The notes under the pieces: generated by a model
Told to the model about the DNA's origin: nothing
Databases searched by the model: none
The model's input: only the letters and a program-made list of their open reading frames with translations
Position numbers and translations under genes: made by a program
Part shown: positions 10,001 to 17,807 of the stretch, piece by piece
Numbering within the stretch: position 1 is the stretch's first letter
How the letters are laid out: each line of letters opens with the position of its first letter
Assembly (NCBI GenBank): GCA_016215025.1
Contig: JACRMI010000028.1
Location: 1 to 64,000, forward strand
Source of the DNA: Chloroflexota bacterium
Lineage (GTDB): Bacteria; Chloroflexota; Anaerolineae; UBA4142
Direction: 5' to 3'
Length of the DNA stretch: 64,000 nt

Positions 10001-10398
10001 GGAATCGAACTATGGCATTGAACACGTTCGTCTCGGTCGCCGAATTATACAAAGACGATCTCTCGACGGACGATCTTTACGACGATTGGGTGCAGCCAAA
10101 GCGCGAGCAATTATTGCAACTCTATCTCGGCGCGCTCAAGGAGATGGGCAAGCTCGCGCAGGCGACCGGGGATGTTGAGCGCGCGATAGAATATTTGCGG
10201 CTGGCGTTTCAGCGCGATAGCACTTCCGAACAACTTTGTCTTACCCTGCTGCAATGCCTGGTCCAAGTCGGCAGGCGTTCCGATGCGCTACAATACTACG
10301 CCACCTGCGAAAAAGCCCTCGCCGATCTTGACCTGACACCTTCGGCAGAATTACGAGCGGCAAAGCGCGCCCTCTTCGATACGCGCGCGCCCGCCTAA
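7069..10398 (+). CDS. MalT-like STAND ATPase fused to SARP DNA-binding domain
   Basis: A 1109-residue regulator. Residues ~15-330 form a STAND-type NTPase with Walker A GAGYGKTTL and Walker B VLVLDDF, as in MalT/LuxR-large proteins. Residues ~360-800 are TPR-like helical repeats. From ~855 a winged helix begins (LTIRVFGNFCVWRG; ELMWGDADPQAANANFYRTLYNLRR), followed by a BTAD domain to the end. This family usually binds an inducer through the ATPase/TPR part and then activates transcription. The C-terminal output is SARP-like rather than the LuxR helix-turn-helix of MalT, an arrangement common in Chloroflexota. GGAGGG lies very close to the ATG (about 2-3 nt), so a slightly later start is possible. 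It ends facing the amine/aldehyde operon, which it may control; that link is only positional. Confidence 0.88.
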   Translation: MNAAIQLISKNSLILTKLQPPLLRRTTLLRERLATIVRAAIDRRLTLVCAGAGYGKTTLIANSFDDAPHPIVWYSLGRSDNDLITFFSYLTTGLDAEFPGIAQAIREALDQVSESPTRALISACVNELVAYAQRDFVLVLDDFQLVEQTAAVVEMLDQLICHAPPQVHFVIATRAAPTFACLPRLRAEGQAIEIGEQDLRFQSEEADALFDQCLQLQPLDVQMRALIEQIEGWALGLLMAGQSLKSNSHSPVTSLENVTDRRVLFGYLSEEVMRQQPSDLVDFLTSSAILSWLESSVCDAALGRVDSAKHLKRLEQQCLFVIPTSDGYLRYHRLFREFLLQQLANDPARAEALHRRAAVYFEEHQDFETAIFHWFESGDHRQAARLISAISEEMLRAARFDTLSFWFGRLSEAEFAEFPELIVRQGQLCEARDEWDHALEYYERAVQAYTARGDLIGLSQVLRSKGYVLDWRKGEHIEAERLHREALSYVGDEYRRQRAALIASLARDQLSAGNTAAAQTLYQEALALHGSDRQGQLDTLLNPGSWLFHSLGDFTQAISVLRRAERLAYELNNSCQLAETYNNLSVNLYFLGRYAESLDYAEKALALGRALGDPHQEAYALMNQANAFEMTCRMSYTDLYQQYEHTLRIEQALGDRRFSIAILVFMMILSRRGGDPAQAAQYGAQALTLARERGLRWLTGFVLVQLGAARIWLDSDDASTALEQALQIFVDCGDQFHSMVAHFWLATLYHSESNSAFLPHLRECLQIAVAHQYDYFFRTEIQASIPLLVSALENDLWSAYVVPILVKLGPAVADSLRPLLSHSNKSVRDHAQVALKEMGITLPTSRRTQAFVPQLTIRVFGNFCVWRGEQLIEEREWGRRKSKRLLKILALSPGHALPKDMIVELMWGDADPQAANANFYRTLYNLRRVLEPLAPHSGANYITLDGGVVALTNELIARIDVDEFVFGVEEARKFARLGNRTMALNTFVSVAELYKDDLSTDDLYDDWVQPKREQLLQLYLGALKEMGKLAQATGDVERAIEYLRLAFQRDSTSEQLCLTLLQCLVQVGRRSDALQYYATCEKALADLDLTPSAELRAAKRALFDTRAPA

Positions 10399-10428
10399 CC
10401 TCCCGGAATCGGCGAGCGTTCTCTACGC

Positions 10429-10466
10429 GCTCCCTCGCCCTGCAAGGGAGAGGGTTGGGGTGAGGG
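10429..10466. repeat. Short GC-rich interspersed repeat between convergent genes
   Basis: The block CTCCCTCGCCCTGCAAGGGAG followed by AGGGTTGGGGTGAGGG is a small stem-loop plus G-rich tail. Read in frame on the minus strand it gives the peptide PHPNPLP, a known signature of noncoding repeats that leak into gene predictions. It lies between the convergent regulator and MoaD-like genes and may help termination. Confidence 0.6.
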
Positions 10467-10470
10467 TCGA

Positions 10471-10716
10471 TCATCCTCCCGCAATCGGCGACCACAGCGC
10501 GATCCTATCCCCATCACTCAATCGATCCGCGTCCTGGCGCTGGACTCCGTTGACCAGCACGATGGCAACCTCTGCGCGCGGCAAGCCCAACCTCTCGTCG
10601 ATCAAACCTGCGATGGTGGTGTCCTCCGGAATCTCACACGCGAACGACTCGCCGATTCCCAACTCCGGACGGTACCGCCGCAAATCGGCGAACAGTTTCA
10701 CCTGAACTCGAATCAT
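10471..10716 (-). CDS. MoaD/ThiS-family ubiquitin-like protein
   Basis: An 81-residue beta-grasp protein starting MIRVQVKLFADLRRYRP and ending in the Gly-Gly tail (SPIAGG) that is adenylylated and thiocarboxylated in MoaD proteins. Here it would donate sulfur to the dithiolene of the molybdopterin/tungstopterin cofactor. It is the last gene of the minus-strand operon, 27 nt after the aldehyde:ferredoxin oxidoreductase, matching the usual pairing of tungsten enzymes with a dedicated MoaD. No strong ribosome binding site is visible. Confidence 0.85.
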   Translation of the reverse strand: MIRVQVKLFADLRRYRPELGIGESFACEIPEDTTIAGLIDERLGLPRAEVAIVLVNGVQRQDADRLSDGDRIALWSPIAGG

Positions 10717-10743
10717 CGATTACCAATTTCCACTCTCTAGTCT

Positions 10744-12576
10744 CTACTCCACGACTCCCCACAAATCCTCCAGCCCCAACTCGTCTAACTTTTGTCGCGT
10801 TGGCACTCCGCGTTCATCCCAACCCCGTAGTTGATAATAAGTCTGGAGATTTTCGTGCAATTGCGCCCGGCTGCCCGCACGCGGTCCGCCGGTCACCGGT
10901 TCCAACATGCGCGCAGGCAAGGTATCGTCCGCCACTGTGAAACCGGCGCGCAAGTTAAAGAGTCGTTCCAAATTCCAAATGCGGTCGCCCTGCGCAATCG
11001 ACTTGTCGAACGTGAAATCGATGCCCGTCGCAGGCGCCATCATCGCCACAATCTCACGGTGCGTGATCGCGAATTTCGAGAAAAGACAAATGCCGGTCGA
11101 ATCGACAAAACCGGTGGAATTTTGGAACGGACGGCGCACCAATTCTTCTTTGCCTTCGAGCGTGTCGGGCGGCACATATTTTGGAATGCCGTACAATTCC
11201 GCGGCGACGGTGTTCCCTCGCACGTGACACGCACCGCGATTCGACGTCGCGTAATGCAGCGCCATGCCCTGGAACACACGCGGACTATACGCCGCCATCT
11301 CCAATTTCTTGACGCCCATAAAAAGTTCCGGATGCCCATAATGCTGCGCCAATCGATAGCTGCCATCCGCGAGCAAAGCGCCGAACTCGCCATCGCGTTC
11401 GCCCATCATCGTCACCGCGCGCAGCATCGCATCGTGATCGCCAAAAACAAGTGGAAAACCAATGTCGCTCTTTGGCACGTACCCTTTTTCGTACAGCTCC
11501 ATCGCGCACGCCACGGTCGAGCCAGCCGACATTGCATCGAGTCCATAATCACCACAGAGATAATGTGCCTTCGCAATCGCATCTAGATTCGACACGCCGC
11601 ACAATGCGCCAAACGACCAGGTCGTTTCGTACTCCGGTCCTTCGCCATGACTTTTATACGGACCATCCTTGACCTCGGTCACGCGCGTACATGCAATCGG
11701 GCAGGCAAAGCAAGCACGGTTTTTGATGAGTATTTGTTCACTCATCGCTTCGCCGCTGGTCGCCGCTGCACCCTGAAAGACCTCTTCCAAAAAGTTGCGC
11801 GTCGGATACGCGCCCATTTCGTTGATCAGATTCACAAGATTCGCCGTGCCGTACGCGCGAAAACTGCCAAACGACACCGGATCGCTCACGATTTTTTTGA
11901 GCACGTCGAGCGCCGCGTACCAAAAGCGCTCCGCGTCCGCTAACTTGATCGACCCCGTGCCGTGAATGGCGACCGCTTTCAAATTCTTGCTGCCCATGAC
12001 CGCGCCCACGCCGGAACGCGCCGCAAAACGATAGCGGTCGTTGACGATGCCGGCCAAGAGTGAAAGTTTTTCGCCGCCGGGACCGATGCACGCGACTTTG
12101 GCGTGAGGACTCGTTTCCGCTCGAACCAGTTCATCTGTTTCTGGCGGCGTCTTGCCCCACAATCTTTCCGCAGAACGAAATTCGATCTTGTCGTCTTCGA
12201 TCCAGAGATAGGTCGGCTGGTCTGCCTTGCCCTCGATAATGATCACATCATACCCGGCGAATTTCATCTCAGGTCCAAAGAATCCGCCGGAATTGGAACA
12301 CGCGATGGTTCCGGTCAGCGGCGCTTTGCACACGACCACATAACGCGACGCAGCAACTGCTCCCGTGCCAGTCAATGGTCCCGTGCCGAACATCAATTTG
12401 TTTTCGACGCTCAACGGATCGATTGCCGGATCGATTTCGCGATAAAGCAGATACGACGTTAGCCCGCGTCCGCCAACAAACTTTTCCGCCAATTCCAGAT
12501 CGAGTGGCTCGCGTGTCGCCCGTCGATTCGTCAAATTTATTCTGAGTATTGTTCCCGTGTAGCCAAAAGTTGTCAT
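10744..12576 (-). CDS. Tungsten aldehyde:ferredoxin oxidoreductase
   Basis: A 610-residue member of the AOR family, which oxidises aldehydes to acids with a tungsto-bispterin and one [4Fe-4S] cluster. The N terminus (GYTGTILRINLTN, then FVGGRGLTSYLLY) is the AOR N-domain that holds the pterin. The cluster cysteines appear as CFACPIAC (about residues 289-296) with a further Cys in STGICLFSKF. GPGGEKLSLLAGIVNDR and RSGVGAVMGSKNLKA are family-typical. An upstream in-frame ATG at 12618 exists, but starting at 12576 (MTTFGYTG) gives the normal family N terminus. A ferredoxin domain is encoded just upstream, fused to an FAD dehydrogenase, and a MoaD-like protein just downstream. Substrate is not readable; an aldehyde released by the neighbouring amine pathway is the inferred one. 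Confidence 0.9.
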   Translation of the reverse strand: MTTFGYTGTILRINLTNRRATREPLDLELAEKFVGGRGLTSYLLYREIDPAIDPLSVENKLMFGTGPLTGTGAVAASRYVVVCKAPLTGTIACSNSGGFFGPEMKFAGYDVIIIEGKADQPTYLWIEDDKIEFRSAERLWGKTPPETDELVRAETSPHAKVACIGPGGEKLSLLAGIVNDRYRFAARSGVGAVMGSKNLKAVAIHGTGSIKLADAERFWYAALDVLKKIVSDPVSFGSFRAYGTANLVNLINEMGAYPTRNFLEEVFQGAAATSGEAMSEQILIKNRACFACPIACTRVTEVKDGPYKSHGEGPEYETTWSFGALCGVSNLDAIAKAHYLCGDYGLDAMSAGSTVACAMELYEKGYVPKSDIGFPLVFGDHDAMLRAVTMMGERDGEFGALLADGSYRLAQHYGHPELFMGVKKLEMAAYSPRVFQGMALHYATSNRGACHVRGNTVAAELYGIPKYVPPDTLEGKEELVRRPFQNSTGFVDSTGICLFSKFAITHREIVAMMAPATGIDFTFDKSIAQGDRIWNLERLFNLRAGFTVADDTLPARMLEPVTGGPRAGSRAQLHENLQTYYQLRGWDERGVPTRQKLDELGLEDLWGVVE

Positions 12577-12614
12577 TGGTTCGCCCAGTCGAGTTGCGTG
12601 GTGTGTGTTCCGAC

Positions 12615-12656
12615 TCACAAATCACGTTTCACGCATCGTGCATCACGATTCACTTG
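12615..12656. repeat. Degenerate heptanucleotide repeat
   Basis: Six consecutive 7-mers beginning TCACAAA, TCACGTT, TCACGCA, TCGTGCA, TCACGAT and TCACTTG. The array covers the gap upstream of the AOR gene and runs over the stop codon of the DAO-ferredoxin gene. Confidence 0.6.
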
Positions 12657-14338
12657 ATCCCCTGCACCAGCAATTTTGATTTTTCACTCGCATTCGTCTT
12701 CATCCGTTCCATCATCGAACCGGTAGGAACACGAAAACGAATCGCGCCCGGCGCGCAATACGCCGCGCACGCTGGCTCGCCGTTGCACAAGTCGCATTTG
12801 ATCACGCAACTCTTGTCGTCCGCGTACGTGATGCCGCCATATGAACACGCCTCGATGCACAACATGCACGACGTACAATTCTCATCGATGACGCGAATGA
12901 TGCCCAACGCTTCATCGCGCACGAGCGCATCGAACGCGCACGCCGCCAGGCAGTGCGCTTCCGGACAATGAATGCAGGGCACGGGCGAGAAAGAATGATC
13001 GCTTTCGTACGCGACCTTGATTCGCAATTGCGTGGGTCGCGCAAGTTGATAGTGATGGATCGAGCATGCCATCTCGCACATGCGGCATCCCGTACACAAC
13101 TCTGCGTCAATTACCAATAACCGATTACCAACGGCCTCTTCTTCTGATTCGATTTGAATCGATGCAGTTTTTGATGCGCCGACCACTTGTTTCGATTCGA
13201 CGGCGAGTGCCGCTTCAAATGAACCGGACGGCGTCCACTTGGTTTGCAGCAGCGCGCCAAATCGATTGCGGCGAAACGCATCGAACGCTTGCGGCTTGTC
13301 GCCGGAGACAACCCACTCGGCGAGATGGCGACCGATCACGGGACCAAGCGCAAAGCCGTGTCCGCAAAATCCGCTGGCGACCAAAACATTCTCGTTGAGC
13401 CGGTCGATGATTGGAATACCGTCCGGGGTCGATGGATCGAGTCCGCCCCAGGTTCGCACAAGATTCACGTTTTCCAAAAATGGAACGAGCCGAACAAGGT
13501 GCTCAGCAGCAAGCTGCAGGTTTTTGCTCGTCGTCGCTTCATTCTCGGCTTGCTCGATCAGCCCACCGCCGAAATGCACGCCGCCATGCTTCGTCTGTCG
13601 AAAAAATAAATCCGCCGCACCCACGCCGAACATTTGCTGGAACAGCGGCGCCGTCGCTTCGGTGACGAGCGACTCGTAGCGCATGTTGGCGAGCGGCAAA
13701 TCGAAACCGAGATTGAGACAGAGCGCGCGTGTGCCTGCGCCCGCGGCGATAATCACCGTTCGCGCTTGCATTTCACCGCGCGTCGTTTCGATCACGGCGC
13801 TACCGGAATCCGTCTGACGAATGTTGCGAACTTGACAGCCAGTTATAAATCGCGCACCCAGCTTGCTTGCAGCTTGCGCAAAACCGGAGGTGAGCTTGAG
13901 CGGATTCGAGTGCCCGTCGGTCGGACAAAAACTTGCACCGAAAACACTTTCGCGACGCAGTGCAGGGACCATTTCGCAGGTTTCCGCTTGACCCAGCCAA
14001 CACACGTCGAGACCCTGGGACTGTTGGCGCTTGATGTCAACTTGCATCGGGCGAATATGATCTACGGTTTCGACAAGGCGTAGATTACCGCGCTGAACGT
14101 ATTCGATGTCAACGCCGAGTTCATCGGACAACGTCGGAAATAGCACCACACTTTCCACGGCAAGCGAAATCTCAGCCGACACGCGCGCCGATTGTCGCAC
14201 TCCGCCGCCCGACCGTCCCGATGCGCCGCTGCCAATTCCGTTCCGTTCGAGCAACATCACATCGACGCGGTGTTTCGCCAAAAAATATGCTGCCGCGCAG
14301 CCGACGATTCCGCCGCCGACAATCACTACATCTGTCAC
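12650..14338 (-). CDS. DAO-family FAD dehydrogenase fused to a 16-Cys ferredoxin
   Basis: A 562-residue fusion. Residues 1-~380 are a DadA/sarcosine-oxidase-beta-like flavoprotein: VVIVGGGIVGCAAAYFLAKH binds FAD, and GGLDPSTPDGIPIIDRL and SGFCGHGFALGP are family-typical. After a linker, residues ~409-540 hold four Cys clusters: CTGCRMCEMAC, CIHCPEAHCLAAC, CTSCMLCIEAC and CVIKCDLCNGEPACAAYC. This matches HycB/DmsB-type electron-transfer subunits. With the FAD/BFD and 2Fe-2S proteins encoded upstream it forms an HcnABC/opine-oxidase/N-methylglutamate-dehydrogenase-type set that oxidises a secondary amine. The GTG at 14338 has GGAG a few bases upstream; the longer frame to 14401 runs into a repeat. 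The fusion would carry electrons from the flavin directly to a ferredoxin shared with the AOR encoded next door (inference). Confidence 0.87.
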   Translation of the reverse strand: MTDVVIVGGGIVGCAAAYFLAKHRVDVMLLERNGIGSGASGRSGGGVRQSARVSAEISLAVESVVLFPTLSDELGVDIEYVQRGNLRLVETVDHIRPMQVDIKRQQSQGLDVCWLGQAETCEMVPALRRESVFGASFCPTDGHSNPLKLTSGFAQAASKLGARFITGCQVRNIRQTDSGSAVIETTRGEMQARTVIIAAGAGTRALCLNLGFDLPLANMRYESLVTEATAPLFQQMFGVGAADLFFRQTKHGGVHFGGGLIEQAENEATTSKNLQLAAEHLVRLVPFLENVNLVRTWGGLDPSTPDGIPIIDRLNENVLVASGFCGHGFALGPVIGRHLAEWVVSGDKPQAFDAFRRNRFGALLQTKWTPSGSFEAALAVESKQVVGASKTASIQIESEEEAVGNRLLVIDAELCTGCRMCEMACSIHHYQLARPTQLRIKVAYESDHSFSPVPCIHCPEAHCLAACAFDALVRDEALGIIRVIDENCTSCMLCIEACSYGGITYADDKSCVIKCDLCNGEPACAAYCAPGAIRFRVPTGSMMERMKTNASEKSKLLVQGIK

Positions 14339-14351
14339 ACTCAACTCCGGA

Positions 14352-14444
14352 TTGGAGGTTGGAAGTTGGAAGTTGGAAAGTAATCGACAGTTCGTGTCCA
14401 ACCTCCAACTTTTAACTTTTAATTTCCAACTTCCAACTTCTAAC
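14352..14444. repeat. Inverted heptanucleotide repeat arrays
   Basis: Four direct 7-mers of the type TTGGAAG (14352-14380) face an array of the complementary type CCAACTT (14398-14444). The two arrays could fold back on each other. They fill the gap between the FAD/BFD gene and the DAO-ferredoxin gene, overlap the last codons of the former, and resemble the short tandem heptamers described in cyanobacteria. Confidence 0.7.
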
Positions 14445-15882
14445 GTCTAGCATATCCATATCCAACATGATCTTCCATCGCCACAGCGGCTAAGCCAGTC
14501 GCCCCAACGATGCTGAGCGGTACCGGCTTGACTGGCGTACGCGCGGTGAATATGCCAACCGATTCGACGCTCGTGTTTGTTTCTGCCGCGATGATTTGCG
14601 CCGCGACCGGTCCGCAGATGCGCCCCTGGCAGCGTCCCATGCCGCAGCGATTGTACGTCTTGAGCGCATTGAGTTGCATCACGCCAGCGCGCGCGGCCTC
14701 GCGAATTGCGCCCGCGGTGATTCCTTCGCAGCGACAAACGATCACATCGCTCGCGATGGAAGAGAACAAGCCGGACTTGATTGTAAACATCGCGCTCAAC
14801 GATTCAACATCCGCGCGCGTTTTTTTCCACTCGCGACGCTGCGTGAAATCGTGTCCATTCTCTGTGCGCCGCGATGCGTAACCTAACTGCCGCGCCGCCG
14901 CCAATCCCGCAATGCGCCCTTCGAGCAACGCAACCTCAACGCCGCCGATACCGCGCACTTCACCCGCCGCAAAAATCCCTTCTCGACTCGTCTCAAGGTC
15001 GTCGTTCGTTTTCGTCGCCAGTCCGCCAAAATGCGGATCGAAATATTGATCGCAGCCAGCCAGGCGTGTCAACTCCGTCGCGGGGATGAAACCATAGTTG
15101 ATGCAAATCGTATCGACGGCGAGTCGTTCCTGGGTGCGTGAAGCCGGTCGCCCGCTTGAATCGACTTGAGCGATGATGGCTTCTTCGACTTGATCTTTGC
15201 CCGATACTCCGATCACTGCATAGCCGTACTTGATCGACACGCCCGTTTGCATCAGGCGCTTTTGATGCGCCATGCCCTGTCCGATCTTGCCCCACTGCCC
15301 GAACAATTTCGATGCGTGCGAAAAAAATTCGGTGCGCGATTGCAATTCCAAGATCGCGACGATGTCCGCGCCCGCGTCGAGCAGTTGCACAGCAGCAAGT
15401 TGCAACAGTGGTCCCGTCCCTGCGATCAACACGCGCTGTCCAACGACCAGTCCTTGCCCTTTGAGCAACAACTGCGCCGCGCCAACCGTTGTTACGCCCG
15501 GCAGGGTCCATCCCGCAAAGGGCACGATGCGCTCGTACGCGCCGCTCGCGATGATTATTTTTTTGGCCTGAAGACGTTGCGCGCCGTCAGGACCGTAGAG
15601 ATCGAGCACGCGGTCAGAGGTGATGTTCCAAACGAGGGTGTTGCATTTGAGGTGAATCTGGGGGTGATTTAGTTTGTCGAGCAGTTCGCGTCCATGCTCG
15701 GTATTCTCGGCGAGCGAGTTGGGGAGTTGTCGCGAATTAAATGATGCCGCAGGTTGCTTGAAATATTGCCCGCCCGGTCGCGCGTACTCATCGATGAGCG
15801 TAACATCCGTGCCTGCTTCTGCCGCCGCGACCGCTGCGGCGACACCCGCGGGGCCTGCGCCCACAATCGCGATCTCGGTCAC
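14440..15882 (-). CDS. FAD/NAD(P)-dependent dehydrogenase subunit with BFD-type 2Fe-2S domain
   Basis: A 480-residue protein of the HcnB/OoxA (sarcosine oxidase alpha-like) family. The N-terminal Rossmann motif is IAIVGAGPAGVAAAVAAAEA, followed by RPGGQYF. A second dinucleotide fold contains LIAGTGPLLQLAAVQLL. The C terminus carries a BFD-like [2Fe-2S] domain: CRCEGIT, then YNRCGMGRCQGRICG. In these enzymes it passes electrons from the DAO flavin onwards. The start is a GTG that overlaps the stop of the upstream 2Fe-2S gene as GTGA (15882-15879), which indicates translational coupling. A longer frame to 15996 exists but lies inside the upstream gene. Confidence 0.88.
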   Translation of the reverse strand: MTEIAIVGAGPAGVAAAVAAAEAGTDVTLIDEYARPGGQYFKQPAASFNSRQLPNSLAENTEHGRELLDKLNHPQIHLKCNTLVWNITSDRVLDLYGPDGAQRLQAKKIIIASGAYERIVPFAGWTLPGVTTVGAAQLLLKGQGLVVGQRVLIAGTGPLLQLAAVQLLDAGADIVAILELQSRTEFFSHASKLFGQWGKIGQGMAHQKRLMQTGVSIKYGYAVIGVSGKDQVEEAIIAQVDSSGRPASRTQERLAVDTICINYGFIPATELTRLAGCDQYFDPHFGGLATKTNDDLETSREGIFAAGEVRGIGGVEVALLEGRIAGLAAARQLGYASRRTENGHDFTQRREWKKTRADVESLSAMFTIKSGLFSSIASDVIVCRCEGITAGAIREAARAGVMQLNALKTYNRCGMGRCQGRICGPVAAQIIAAETNTSVESVGIFTARTPVKPVPLSIVGATGLAAVAMEDHVGYGYARR

Positions 15883-16166
15883 AGTGTTTCTCTCAATTCG
15901 ATCTTGTTTCCATCGCGCGCTTCGGTCATGCACGCGCGCACGTTCGGCACACCATCCACCGTGACGAGACAATCGAAACAAATGCCCATGCCGCAAAATA
16001 ATCCGCGCGGCGCGCCGCTCACATTCGTTCGAAACGCACGTCGTCCGCTTGCCATGAGCGCCGCGGCAATACTCTCGCCTGCGAATGCGGACACCGGTTC
16101 TCCATCCACTTGAATCGTAATCCGCGTTCCACGTTCAACTGTTTCCAATCGTCTCGCTACTGCCAT
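15879..16166 (-). CDS. 2Fe-2S ferredoxin-like subunit (HcnA type)
   Basis: A 95-residue protein of the small (2Fe-2S)-binding subunit family found with HcnB/OoxA flavoproteins. The cluster cysteines lie in GLFCGMGICFDCLVTVDG, with a fourth in VRACMTEA. VDGEPVSAFAGESIAAAL is the usual N-terminal beta-grasp part. It overlaps the FAD/BFD gene by four bases, so the two are made together. Role: electron transfer inside the amine dehydrogenase complex. Confidence 0.87.
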   Translation of the reverse strand: MAVARRLETVERGTRITIQVDGEPVSAFAGESIAAALMASGRRAFRTNVSGAPRGLFCGMGICFDCLVTVDGVPNVRACMTEARDGNKIELRETL

Positions 16167-16182
16167 TATCTCTCCAAAACTG

Positions 16183-16395
16183 TCCGCGAATCAAAGCCCT
16201 TGTCATTCTGAGGAGCGATACAAAAGAGTGAATCTCGAAATGAATCCGATTAAGCGACGAAGAATCTTCTTCTTCCGATATTGGAGATTCTTCGCTTCGC
16301 ATCCTTCGACGCCACTCCGTTTCGCTCCGTTCCGCTCACGCTCCGCATGCTCCGCTCAGAATGACACTTTAGCGGACATTCGCGTGATTCGCGGA
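16183..16395. repeat. Large nested palindromic element (MITE-like)
   Basis: Outer arms TCCGCGAATCA (16183-16193) and TGATTCGCGGA (16385-16395) match perfectly. Inner arms TGTCATTCTGAG (16201-16212) and CTCAGAATGACA (16355-16366) also match perfectly, and the centre has further AGAATC/GATTCT pairs. The inner arms belong to a sequence type seen repeatedly in bacterial genomes. It fills most of the gap between the FMN and 2Fe-2S genes of the operon and codes for nothing. Confidence 0.8.
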
Positions 16396-16403
16396 TAAAA
16401 GTC

Positions 16404-17807
16404 TTATCCAAAAAATCCGAACGGCTCGGTGAAAGTGTAATCGCTGCCGACGAACGGGATGCCGGTCATGGCACACGCTTCGAGCGATACGGCGCGCAGG
16501 TCTTCGCGCTCCAAGTTGTGAACGTTGCTCTTGCCACACGCTTTTGCCATGATCACCAACTCGTTCGTCATTGCCGTTATCAGATTCGCAACGCGCTGCG
16601 CGGCGAGTTTCACCTGCAATCGCTCGCGCAGTTCCGGCTTTTGCGTCCCGATGCCAAACTCACATTCGCCTTTTTCGCACTGCAAACAAACGGTGCAGCC
16701 CATCGCTACGAGCGCCGCCGTTCCGATATACACCGCATCCGCGCCAAGTGCAATCGCCTTCGCCACATCTGCACCATCGTGAATGCCGCCCGCGATGATG
16801 AGATTCACTTCGTCCTTCACGCCCATGTCTTCGAGCGCGCGTGTGGACTGCACCACCGCCGCGAGCGTGGGCATACCCAGATGATCGATGGCGATTTTCG
16901 GCCCCGCGCCAGTGCCACCTTGCATTCCATCGATCACGATCCCATCGACACCCACTTTCGCCGCAATTTTCACATCCTCGTAAACACGACCTGCGCCGAC
17001 CTTAAGAAAAATTGGTTTTTCGTAATTGGTGATTTCGCGCAGCTCCGCGAGTTTTACCGGCAGATCGTCCGCGCCGAAAATATCGCCGTGCCGTGGATGC
17101 GATGCGAGATCAATGCCGACGGGCAACTGTCGAAACGCCGCAATTTCGGGCGTGACTTTTTCCGCCATCAAGTGACCCGATAAACCGGGCTTGGCTCCGA
17201 TGCCAAACACCAACTCGATGGCGTCGGCTTGTTCGAGCGTGTGGAGCGAAAAACCAAATCGACTGGGACAGACTTGAATGATTTGGCGATACGAGTTGGC
17301 GCGCTCTTCGGGGAGCAAGCCGCCCTCGCCATTGTTCATTGCTGTCCCGACACGCGCGCTGCCCACCGACAAGGCGATCTTGGCCTCTTTGCTGATCGCG
17401 CCGTACGACATCGGCGCGATCATGATCGGCGTTTCGAGCACGAGCGGATTTTTGGCGAAGCGCTTGCCCAACACAGTGCGCGTGATGGCATCTTCACGAT
17501 ACGTATCGACGGGCATCCGCGAGAGACCGGCCGAGAGCAAGATCAAATCGTCGAAGGTTGGAAGTTTGCGAGTGGTGCCGCAGCCGCGCACGCGATGCTT
17601 GCCCGACCGCGCCTTCTCCTGAATCTCTTGCACAGTTGACGAATTCCAACCACCGCCGGTCAGCCGCGTACCGGTCGATCCTGCACCATTTCCACCTACG
17701 GTCGCGACGGCATTATCAATCGCATTGGCAACGCGCAGCGCTTTGCTGGGACAGACGTTGATGCACTTTTGGCAATCGTTACAAAGATTGGGATCGCAAA
17801 GAATCAT
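16404..17807 (-). CDS. Glutamate-synthase-like FMN subunit with N-terminal ferredoxin
   Basis: A 467-residue protein equivalent to MgsC/GlxD. An N-terminal ferredoxin segment has one cluster motif (CNDCQKCINVC). The FMN barrel begins near residue 110: TPIMIAPMSYGAISKEAKIAL, then NNGEGGLLPEERA, GIDLASHPRHGDIFGADDL, DGMQGGTGAGPKIAIDHLG and IIAGGIHDGADVAKAIALGADAVY in order. The iron-sulfur cysteines of the glutamate-synthase family appear as GCTVCLQCEKGECEFGIG. In N-methylglutamate synthase this subunit holds FMN, where the alkylamine moiety meets the 2-oxoglutarate skeleton. It overlaps the GXGXG gene by four bases, a sign of coupling. Confidence 0.9.
   Translation of the reverse strand: MILCDPNLCNDCQKCINVCPSKALRVANAIDNAVATVGGNGAGSTGTRLTGGGWNSSTVQEIQEKARSGKHRVRGCGTTRKLPTFDDLILLSAGLSRMPVDTYREDAITRTVLGKRFAKNPLVLETPIMIAPMSYGAISKEAKIALSVGSARVGTAMNNGEGGLLPEERANSYRQIIQVCPSRFGFSLHTLEQADAIELVFGIGAKPGLSGHLMAEKVTPEIAAFRQLPVGIDLASHPRHGDIFGADDLPVKLAELREITNYEKPIFLKVGAGRVYEDVKIAAKVGVDGIVIDGMQGGTGAGPKIAIDHLGMPTLAAVVQSTRALEDMGVKDEVNLIIAGGIHDGADVAKAIALGADAVYIGTAALVAMGCTVCLQCEKGECEFGIGTQKPELRERLQVKLAAQRVANLITAMTNELVIMAKACGKSNVHNLEREDLRAVSLEACAMTGIPFVGSDYTFTEPFGFFG

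Noticed and set aside
10241-10495. Minus-strand open frame containing PHPNPLP
   Set aside because: It lies mostly antisense to the SARP regulator; the peptide is a known signature of a noncoding repeat.
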